From Coemansia sp. RSA 922 (Eukaryota; Kickxellomycota; Kickxellomycetes; Kickxellales; Kickxellaceae): 25,150 bases of DNA. The notes under the pieces were generated by a model. It did not search any database. It saw only the letters and a program-made list of their open reading frames with translations, and was not told where the DNA came from. Position numbers and translations under genes: made by a program. Each line of letters opens with the position of its first letter. Position 1 is the first letter of the stretch. The DNA lies in assembly GCA_027577415.1 (NCBI GenBank), contig JANBQS010000236.1, positions 1-25,150 on the forward strand, given 5' to 3'. Below are positions 8,179 through 14,576 of the stretch, piece by piece.

Positions 8179-8526
8179 TTATCCACTCCTAGTGGTATTA
8201 CAGGCTGACATACTCTGAGACCTGTTATTGATTTCATCAAGCTCTTCCATAACGGCGCTAGTAATTTTTGCTGGGTCACTGGTGGTAATAGTGGTTACCT
8301 CATAACCATAATCATTGGGTTCACTGATGTTCTCTGCACCTGTGTAGAATGCTAGAAGCCACCCTCCCGGTCTTTCAGACAGATTACTTAGATTATTAAG
8401 CAATGTAAATTCGGGTATGCCTGCAGCTTTGTCCTGCATAACAAATATAGTGCATTTACTTGAGTTTTTACTCTTTACATAAGCCTGGATATCAGCAAGC
8501 TTCGAAAACTTTTTTAGGTTGCTCAT
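8179..8526 (-). CDS. Small alpha/beta protein, array paralogue D (unknown family)
   Basis: 115 residues, ATG at 8526, TAA stop. Helix (9-19), strand KCTIFVM (24-30), helix (40-50), strand LLAFYTG (57-63), strand YEVTTITT (75-82), helix KITSAVMEELDEIN (87-100) and a Ser/Thr/Asn-rich tail. Phe28 to Thr62 is 34 residues, identical to the other copies. It is the rightmost member and its TATA element is 126 bp upstream. Soluble and intracellular by composition. Function unknown. The four genes run in one direction with starts 1373, 1155 and 1130 bp apart, consistent with old tandem duplication of a unit made of gene plus upstream region. Confidence 0.72.
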   Translation of the reverse strand: MSNLKKFSKLADIQAYVKSKNSSKCTIFVMQDKAAGIPEFTLLNNLSNLSERPGGWLLAFYTGAENISEPNDYGYEVTTITTSDPAKITSAVMEELDEINNRSQSMSACNTTRSG

Positions 8527-8651
8527 TTTTCGGTTTCACAGGCGAGCGTTGGTTCTTGTGCTTGAGCAGAAGGCTGAATGGATAAGGTGAGAAGAAGCGA
8601 ATGTATGGTGAAGATAATTGTAGAAAAAGTGGGCAGCTGCCATAGCTCACG

Positions 8652-8659
8652 TTTTATAG
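8652..8659 (-). promoter_or_regulatory. TATA box of paralogue D
   Basis: CTATAAAA on the minus strand, 126 bp upstream of the ATG at 8526. Confidence 0.55.
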
Positions 8660-8991
8660 GAAAATTCAATAGAGATGCAGAGGCATTCCCACTCCTCACC
8701 GAGCTTGAAAGTAGAGCATGGTGTTGCTTCAAAGGGCAAGTCTGCATGCTTTCAAAGGAGCGCAAAGCAGGCAAACGACACATCTTTCTTGTGTTTGCGT
8801 CTGACCACGCGAACTTCCGCTTGCTGTCATTGGCAGAGAAGCGCTTGACTTGTGCTTCAGACAGGCAAAGGGTTGAAGCTTCCTTTTTCTGCCTCTTTAG
8901 AAGGGACAAAACCCGCAGTTGGAGAAGCAAAAGCAGGCATGGCAGCACACTTTGGCACACACGCTGCAATTTTCAATGAACTTTCCGTTTT

Positions 8992-9023
8992 TTCAAAGAA
9001 GCAGTTGGCCGTCAAAGCTTTCC
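8992..9023. repeat. Conserved upstream box, copy D
   Basis: Begins TTCAAAGAAGCAGTTGG and continues through GTCAAAGCTTTCC; 466 bp upstream of the ATG at 8526. Confidence 0.55.
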
Positions 9024-9178
9024 CTTTTTGCGCTCAAGAATGCCCACTCGCTTCGAATGTCGTCATTTTACAACCTCTTCCAAAAGACAGAATAGCCCTT
9101 TATAATTGCTTTTTGGGGATAGTGATGGCATGTCATAGAAATAAAAAAAAAAGCAAAACTCAAGCAAAAGCCAGCTGA

Positions 9179-10165
9179 GTGTTCAGAAATGTAGAAATTG
9201 AGCAGTAGTGGTCGTGGACCCTCGTGAGGGAGTATAGCACGGGGATTGGTACTGTCGAATACCTAGTTACCCTTATCCATTTTTCTTGTGGCGCCAAACC
9301 CAACATAGGAGAGGCTACCTGGTGAAATAGCGTGCCACAGGCCATAGTCAGAGACGGAGGCGTCATGTGCGCTCTGATGCTCTGTGAACTGAAATGTGGC
9401 AAGGAAACCTGTTCTGTAACTTTGCAGCAGGGTGGGGGGATTGCCGCTCCGCATGAGTGAGAGCAAGGGACTGTGAAATTGCCCCAAAGCATCAGTGGCA
9501 ATCAGCAGGAGGAGGGGGCCGGCTCGCATGCATTGTGAAGCCGAAAGCGAATGAGCCACCTAAGAGCCGGGCGGGCCATTCCCACCATTGTACTCGCTTG
9601 GATGTCTTTTGCACTCTACATGCTATATGTGCAGGCGAGATATGAAGGCAACTTGTGAATATAAGACCTAGAGACGTGGCCTCCAACTCGCAAACTTTTT
9701 TCTTTCTTTATTGGAATTTTTCTCTCACTTTTATCTTTCTTGTCTTTGTGCGACAATCTGAGATCTCACTTTTCTGTTGAGTTGACCGCTGAAATTTTTT
9801 TCTGTGCCAATCAGGCAAGTGTTGTGGTCTCCGCGGTCCCTTTTTTTTTGCCCTGATTTCTTTGCTTTTTGCGGTCCAAGTTTTTATCAGTGAGAGGCTC
9901 GTTGCCCATTTGCTGATACAGTCTCTTTGCTGCGGTGGAGTTCGCCTTAAAGGACGGGCAATTTATTCGTGAAGGGTGCTGCTTCCTTCCACTTTTCTTT
10001 CCTGAATTTTTTTTTTTTTCTATTCTTTACGACTAGCTATTGTGTCATTGCTGAACAAGCTCTGTGAGCTCCATACAAAGACACATCTTACATTCGCGTT
10101 TATTGCAGCAGTGCTGGACAATATCGTCAATTTTCCATAGCTTCAATTGTGCTGAATAGTTAGTA
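9179..10165 (+). promoter_or_regulatory. Intergenic region and putative promoter of the beta-barrel protein gene
   Basis: No gene is supported. The 98-113 codon minus-strand frames at 9160-9559 overlap each other in different frames and show no domain. From about 9690 to 10025 the + strand has repeated T/C-rich runs (for example around 9838-9850 and 10003-10028), the usual pre-gene pattern in this window. Confidence 0.4.
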
Positions 10166-11209
10166 ATGGCGCGTACAGCATTGGCGTCTATAGTGGCGAT
10201 TGTCGTGGCAGGGGCTGGTCTGACTGCGGGCCTGTTGACCGGGTCTGGCATTATCACTTACCACGACTACCAGTCTATCCCGGCGGAGCTCGTCGTCAAC
10301 AACCCACCGTCGTGCGGTATGCCGTATGCGCATTTGGACGTGACTCGGATCACAGCTGTGCAGGCGATGAATAAGGCCACGGACTGTGGGCAGTGTATCA
10401 AGGTGTCGAATGCCAATAATCCGTCAAAGTTCGTCTATGTGCTGGCTGTCGATACCGGTGGACGTGGCCTCGACCTTAGCAAACCTTCGTTTGGAAAGCT
10501 GTTCGATATTGATGATGGTGTTGGACCAGCTCAGTGGGAACCTGTCAGTAACTCTAATTGCGTTGGTATCTGGAAGGACGCTCCTTCTCCACCTCCAGTT
10601 GTGCAGCCTCCGCCACCACCACCTCCACCACCGCCAGTTGTCCAGCCGCCTCCTCCGCCTCCAGTCGTCCAGCCGCCTCCACCACCGCCGCCCCCAGTTG
10701 TTCAGCCTCCACCACCACCACCGGTCGTGCAGCCCCCACCACCCCCACCTCCTCCAGTCGTGCACCCACCGCCTGTTCGCCCTAGTCCAGTGTCGACGCC
10801 GCCGGTAGTCCCGCCGAAGCCCACGACGTCTGCCTTTGTCCCACCGCCTCCACCACCACCTCCACGGCCACCAGTCGCTCCGGGTTCATCGACATTATCT
10901 ACGACCCCACAGACCTTGCACACGCGCAGCAGTCTCATCGAAGTAGCTCCGCCCCTATTGTCATCAGACGAGTCATCTGTCACCCCTCAGGGCAGTAGCA
11001 CCGGTTCAGGGTCCGATTCGCAATACCCCGAAGGCATCGGTCACAATGGCGAGTCTGACTCGAGTAGTATACGCAGTAGCGACACGAAAGCTTTTGAGGA
11101 GACTGGTTCGGAGCAGTCATCAAAGTCCAACTCGGCAACCGCACGGTATTCCTCCTCCGGGATTCTGGCTGTCGCTGCCCTTGTGGCTGCTGGGCTTTGG
11201 CTAGCGTAG
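10166..11209 (+). CDS. Secreted double-psi beta-barrel (RlpA/barwin-like) protein with proline-rich stalk and probable GPI anchor
   Basis: 347 residues, ATG at 10166, TAG stop. Residues 1 to about 25 form a hydrophobic signal peptide. About 28-137 look like a double-psi beta-barrel domain: conserved YVLAVDTGGRGLDLSKPSFG (91-110), equivalent to the VTDxC...DLS..AF motif of the family, and four cysteines (50, 74, 77, 132) that could make two disulfides. Residues 141 to about 240 are a proline stalk built from PPVVQ units separated by runs of proline. A Ser/Thr-rich region and a hydrophobic C-terminus (GILAVAALVAAGLWLA) without a charged tail fit a GPI attachment signal. Role inferred as a cell-wall or surface protein; the domain alone does not prove carbohydrate binding. 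A possible poly(A) signal AATAAA is at 11334-11339. Confidence 0.85.
   Translation: MARTALASIVAIVVAGAGLTAGLLTGSGIITYHDYQSIPAELVVNNPPSCGMPYAHLDVTRITAVQAMNKATDCGQCIKVSNANNPSKFVYVLAVDTGGRGLDLSKPSFGKLFDIDDGVGPAQWEPVSNSNCVGIWKDAPSPPPVVQPPPPPPPPPPVVQPPPPPPVVQPPPPPPPPVVQPPPPPPVVQPPPPPPPPVVHPPPVRPSPVSTPPVVPPKPTTSAFVPPPPPPPPRPPVAPGSSTLSTTPQTLHTRSSLIEVAPPLLSSDESSVTPQGSSTGSGSDSQYPEGIGHNGESDSSSIRSSDTKAFEETGSEQSSKSNSATARYSSSGILAVAALVAAGLWLA
10585..10770 (+). repeat. Proline codon repeat (PPVVQ units)
   Basis: In-frame repetition of a PPVVQ/H unit followed by 4-10 prolines, six times. Codons CCA, CCT, CCG and CCC are mixed, so the amino-acid repeat is older than, or selected independently of, the DNA repeat. 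Length variation between strains is likely. Confidence 0.8.
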
Positions 11210-11700
11210 TTCGCTATTATTTCTTTCCTTCTTTAACCTTGCTAAGCAGTTTTGTCCCTGCTGTATATATAAACGACCTTTAATTGCATATGTGGTGGAC
11301 ATGTCGCTATATGTATTCGGAACTCGCGCCATGAATAAATCAGAGCTCTGTATTTCTTTTCTTTTGCAAAGTGATCGACGGCTTTGCATACTCTCTCACT
11401 CGAATAGCGCGGGAGAATTGAAAGAGTGGTGCTGTGGTCGCCATCAGCAGTTTTTGCCTTGGAAAGCATAAATTTAGTGAAAAGGTAATCCGCGAAAAAA
11501 GTAAATAAACAAACAAAACCCAAGCGTTCAGGTCGGCTGCCATTATCACTTTTCACTCTTTCTCCTCCTGCTTCATTTTTTCTTCTTCACATTTCTATTA
11601 GACGCTCTTCCTTCCTTTCTCTTTTTTACATTCGCAATCTAAAAGTTTGCATCTTTGTGTTATACTTGTTTTCTTTTCTTTTTTATTTACCAATTCGAGG
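11210..11700 (+). promoter_or_regulatory. 3' flank of the beta-barrel gene and promoter of the MAP kinase kinase
   Basis: No gene is supported. It holds AATAAA at 11334-11339 and a dense pyrimidine tract from about 11560 to 11695 directly before the ATG at 11701. A TATATATAAA run sits near 11263-11272. Confidence 0.4.
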
Positions 11701-12780
11701 ATGGTATTTACAAAGCCCGTACGCAAGAAGCGCAATTTCAAAAGTCTGACGCTGGCCGTCTCCGAAAATGCAACGCCCGCAGCTCCCGGAGGTGGTGGTG
11801 CTGCCACAGCCACTGGTTCAAGCGCGGCGCCACTAGCGTCGGCCAGCCACCACAGCGTGCCTCTGAGCTTGGGTAATGGCGTTTCGGCAGATCCCGTGTG
11901 TCCTTTGGAGCTTGGTGTTGAACTGCGACTGGATCTGCGCGAGGAGGACCTGGCAATCGGCCAGCCCATGGGCGAGGGCGCTGGCGGCACTGTAGTCAAG
12001 GCGACACATCGGCCGACGCAGACACCCATGGCGCTAAAGTTTATCCGGGCCGACTACAACATTCGCCAGCAGATATTGAAGGAGCTCCAGATCTTGCACG
12101 AATGCAACTCGCCGTACATTGTGTCGTTCTACGGCGCGTACCCCAAGGATAATGGCGTGCAGGTGTGTCTCGAGTTTATGGACCTTGGCTCGTTTGACCG
12201 TATTTACCGTAAAAACGGACCTATCCCCGTTCCTGTCATTGGCCGCATCACGTACTCTGTCCTTCAGGGTCTCAAGTACCTGTATGAGGATCTCCGTGTT
12301 ATGCACCGCGATATCAAGCCGTCCAATATCTTGCTCAACTCGCTTGGCTTTATCAAGATCTGCGACTTTGGTATTTCCAAGGAAATGGTCAGCTCTATTG
12401 CCAATACCTTTGTTGGCACTGCCTCGTACATGTCGCCTGAGCGGATGACTGGCGGTAGCTATACTGTCAAGTCTGATATCTGGTCCCTCGGATTGACCCT
12501 GATGGAGCTCGCTTTGGGCAGGTACCCACTGAAGGGCGAGGGCGAGTCCATGTCTATCTTTGAGATGCTTAGCTATATCAATACCGAGACCCTGCCTATG
12601 CTGTCGCAAGAGATATTCCCGCCTGGACTCTGCGATCTCGTCGCAAAGTGCCTTATCAAAGATCCGTCTCTCCGTCCTAACCTTAAGGATCTCCTTGTCC
12701 ACCCGTACAACCGAGAGTGTGCCGTGGCTAAAGTCAACATTGAGCAGTGGGCTTCTTCTATCGAGCTCCCTGATTTCTAG
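11701..12780 (+). CDS. MAP kinase kinase (MEK/Ste7/Byr1 family)
   Basis: 359 residues from the ATG at 11701; the frame is open further upstream but without an ATG. Dual-specificity kinase that phosphorylates a MAP kinase in the cytoplasm. Visible elements: an N-terminal MAPK docking motif KKRNFKSLTL (basic cluster, then L-x-L, about 9-18); glycine loop GEGAGG (91-96); catalytic Lys113 in ALKF; HRD at 202-204 followed by IKPSN; DFG at 222-224; and the MAPKK activation-loop signature with phosphorylatable Ser232 and Thr236 (SIANT), then VGTASYMSPERM. All catalytic residues are present. It is short for the family, with little beyond the kinase domain, like Byr1 or Fuz7-type enzymes. The exact pathway (mating/filamentation or cell wall) cannot be decided from this sequence. 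Confidence 0.95.
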   Translation: MVFTKPVRKKRNFKSLTLAVSENATPAAPGGGGAATATGSSAAPLASASHHSVPLSLGNGVSADPVCPLELGVELRLDLREEDLAIGQPMGEGAGGTVVKATHRPTQTPMALKFIRADYNIRQQILKELQILHECNSPYIVSFYGAYPKDNGVQVCLEFMDLGSFDRIYRKNGPIPVPVIGRITYSVLQGLKYLYEDLRVMHRDIKPSNILLNSLGFIKICDFGISKEMVSSIANTFVGTASYMSPERMTGGSYTVKSDIWSLGLTLMELALGRYPLKGEGESMSIFEMLSYINTETLPMLSQEIFPPGLCDLVAKCLIKDPSLRPNLKDLLVHPYNRECAVAKVNIEQWASSIELPDF

Positions 12781-13237
12781 CTTTTTACACTCCCTTTTTT
12801 TCACCAGATTTGTTTTTTTGCTCTCTCCTCTCCTTCAGCACTCGGTGTTTATAAAAGTCAACTCTCGTATTTCTATTTACTGGTGCTTGTATTCGCTCAC
12901 TGGAGATATTGCTAGCACACTGGAGACGCTTGCTTGTAATTTCTAATTTATTTATGCACTTCGGCCCGAAAGACGGCAGTTCATGTCTATATTCCGTTGA
13001 TCTCGTTGGAGACGTCCTTGTAGCTCCTTCCACAGTGTGGCTTGGGTAACTTGTGTGCCATTTGTTCACAAAACTCATTGTAAAATATGCCATATCTCTG
13101 CCCACCACAGCCGTCTTGTAAAATCGCAGCTTCCCGCCGCATTGTTTATTTTTCGTTTTCTTCGCAACATTTTCTTTTCTCCCCTTTTCATACTCTCACA
13201 GTTTGCTGTGTACATTATTGTATGTATAATTATAACG
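12781..13237. other. 3' flank of the MAPKK; no gene seen
   Basis: Pyrimidine-rich sequence followed by mixed AT-rich DNA. A TATA-like TATAAAAG is at 12850-12857. The open frames on both strands begin with non-ATG codons or are low-complexity. Confidence 0.35.
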
Positions 13238-13504
13238 ATGTCATACATGGATATTCTCGCCTTAGTGCTTGCCACACTGGCCATGCCTCTCTTGTCAGAT
13301 ATGTCTCTTGTGTCATATATTTGTAAAATATATCCATCTATTCGGACCCAAGAGCTGCTCAACACCAAGAATGGGCTTGCTCGGGCTATTAGAAATGTAG
13401 GTTTATCTGTCAATATTGGATCTGTATGCCTAGCCAACTTTAAACCTACTGTCCAGCGGACCAAGTATTTGCCACTTGTATCTACAGCTGTGGTATCGTG
13501 CTAA
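13238..13504 (+). CDS. Hypothetical small ORF with hydrophobic N-terminus
   Basis: 88 codons from ATG 13238 to TAA. The N-terminus (MDILALVLATLAMPLL) could be a signal peptide or membrane anchor; the remainder is basic and has no motif I recognise. It is preceded by a T/C-rich stretch (about 13140-13200), as real genes here are, but an antisense frame of similar length also exists, so coding is uncertain. Confidence 0.25.
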   Translation: MSYMDILALVLATLAMPLLSDMSLVSYICKIYPSIRTQELLNTKNGLARAIRNVGLSVNIGSVCLANFKPTVQRTKYLPLVSTAVVSC

Positions 13505-13512
13505 AGTCGATT

Positions 13513-13561
13513 CTGTTATAAGAGTATATTTTGAAATGATAAAATCATAAACTCTTCAAAC
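13513..13561. repeat. 49-bp direct repeat, copy 1
   Basis: Aligned without gaps to 13936-13984, about 42 of 49 positions identical. It lies just after the small ORF at 13238-13504 and 3' of the minus-strand ORF at 13657-13935. Confidence 0.65.
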
Positions 13562-13656
13562 CCTGCCCATGTCCGCCGTTCCTCGCCTCCTTCTAAGCAC
13601 CACTGATCATACGCGTCATCCGTTTCAGGGAGTAGCTTCGTCGCCGCAAGCAAGAC

Positions 13657-13935
13657 TCACTGATCCTCTGGTACCCCAAAACGATCCAAAATACGATGGG
13701 AGTTATTCAACCATGCTGACACGCCACTACTGCCCTTTTTGCTTCGTTTCGCCCTAAACTCGTGCAACACGCCTGCAATCTCAGACAATTCTGAAATACT
13801 CATCTTTTCACGCGGCGGCGCCTTGCTGCCTTCCCCCTTGCCTGAGTCTTCACACATTCTCGATAATAATAAAATAAACAATAAAATAATAAATAGCCCC
13901 AAGGGCGACGATTGTAATGAGGAAGATGCTACCAA
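13657..13935 (-). CDS. Hypothetical small protein with a membrane segment; first exon probably missing
   Basis: An open frame of 92 codons whose first in-frame ATG is only at 13857. Before that ATG, and still in frame, is a strong hydrophobic segment (GLFIILLFILLLS), which suggests that translation really begins further upstream, via splicing. A CAG acceptor at 13936-13938 (minus strand) with a TTTAAC branch-like sequence upstream fits that idea, but I could not fix a first exon. The C-terminal part (about 45-92) is helical and basic, with SGVSAWLNNSHRILDRFGV, and looks like real protein. Family not recognised. Confidence 0.4.
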   Translation of the reverse strand: MVASSSLQSSPLGLFIILLFILLLSRMCEDSGKGEGSKAPPREKMSISELSEIAGVLHEFRAKRSKKGSSGVSAWLNNSHRILDRFGVPEDQ

Positions 13936-13984
13936 CTGTTACAAGAGTAGATTTTGCAATGTTAAAACAATAAATTCTTCAAAC
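13936..13984. repeat. 49-bp direct repeat, copy 2
   Basis: Second copy of the repeat at 13513-13561; includes an AATAAA-like core. The two copies bracket the 92-codon minus-strand ORF. Confidence 0.65.
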
Positions 13985-13986
13985 AA

Positions 13987-14014
13987 GAGGAGAAACCATC
14001 CCCGATTTCTCCTC
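13987..14014. repeat. Perfect 9-bp hairpin
   Basis: GAGGAGAAA (13987-13995) and TTTCTCCTC (14006-14014) are perfect complements around a 10-nt loop. Role unknown. Confidence 0.5.
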
Positions 14015-14079
14015 CTAGTGCTGAGCGGGATAAACATATAAATACTGTTGAAAAATACTATGATCATCTCAGTCAACCA

Positions 14080-14093
14080 GTGTGACGTCACAC
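14080..14093. promoter_or_regulatory. Perfect 14-bp CRE palindrome
   Basis: GTGTGACGTCACAC, containing the consensus ATF/CREB-type site TGACGTCA. It lies 484 bp before the F-box-like gene start and about 150 bp beyond the 5' end of the minus-strand ORF at 13657-13935, so it could serve either. Confidence 0.5.
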
Positions 14094-14576
14094 ACGATGG
14101 CTATGTGACACATTCAGTGGCTCATAAGCACAAGTTTTTATAAGTCGTTCGCCTTCTTTTTTGGGGGTACTTGAGATATCACCAATACATTGATAATATA
14201 TGCGCCAGCCAAATGGTCTAGTTAATGACTTTTAAGAGATGATAGCATCTGCAGTGCAACTACTCACATACTAAGTGTTCTATGCTACGATAGCTAGCTC
14301 TTTTCATACACTGCCCATGTAAAAGTGGTGGGCGAAAAAGGAAGAGTAAGGTCTTTTGAGCCTTTGTCAAGCAACTCAAAAAGGGCCTTTCTGGTTTTCC
14401 TTTTTGAGAAAGCGGAAAAGAAAAAAGAGAAAGCATTTGTTCAAGAGCGTAGAAAGCAACCAAAGAAATTCGGCGTTTGTCCATACTTTCTAGCGTTCTC
14501 ATAGTTCTCTCCTATTCTCTTTTTTTTTCTATCAACCTTTAAATTTTGTTTTCTCAATCAGTCTTTATTTGTCATT
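14094..14576 (+). promoter_or_regulatory. Upstream region of the F-box-like gene
   Basis: No gene is supported. A minus-strand TTATAAAA sits at about 14137-14144, and the last 70 bp before the ATG are T/C-rich (a T run near 14519-14530). Confidence 0.4.

Larger units (their letters stand above)
8527..9178 (-). promoter_or_regulatory. Conserved upstream regulatory region of paralogue D
   Basis: Contains CTATAAAA (8652-8659, minus strand), a TGTCATTGG block (8825-8833) matching the CCAAT-containing block of copies A and B, a CTTTTTCTGCCTCTTTAGAAGG block (about 8882-8902), the TTCAAAGAAGCAGTTGG box (from 8992) and a diverged AATGTCGTCAT (about 9056-9066) where A and B have AATGACATCAT. A 148-codon minus-strand frame overlaps the region but lacks array motifs and is judged spurious. 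Confidence 0.5.

Noticed and set aside
8523..8969. 148-codon minus-strand ORF directly upstream of paralogue D.
   Set aside because: It overlaps the TATA box and conserved upstream blocks, has no array motif, and has no counterpart in copies A and B.
5274..9178. Plus-strand ORFs of 97, 133 and 108 codons upstream of paralogues A, B and D that share a short stretch (SKRQFE.., SKRQLE.., SKKQLA..).
   Set aside because: The shared residues come from the conserved 32-bp box. Frames diverge on either side, starts do not correspond and copy C has no such frame, so this looks like conserved DNA rather than protein.
9160..9559. Two overlapping minus-strand ORFs (113 and 98 codons) rich in Pro, Cys and His.
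   Set aside because: Different frames of the same DNA, no motif, no pyrimidine tract or TATA before them.
10424..10983. Trp/Arg- and Gly-rich minus-strand ORFs, one resembling a glycine-rich protein.
   Set aside because: They are complements of the proline codon repeat of the beta-barrel protein; proline runs on one strand always give Gly/Trp/Arg runs on the other.
12034..12804. 256-codon minus-strand ORF opposite the MAP kinase kinase.
   Set aside because: Antisense shadow of a strongly conserved kinase gene; no domain, and its openness follows from the codon use of the sense gene.
13075..13464. 129-codon minus-strand ORF opposite the small ORF at 13238-13504.
   Set aside because: Either this or the + strand frame could be chance; it lacks an upstream promoter-like tract and its C-terminal half covers the T/C-rich stretch.
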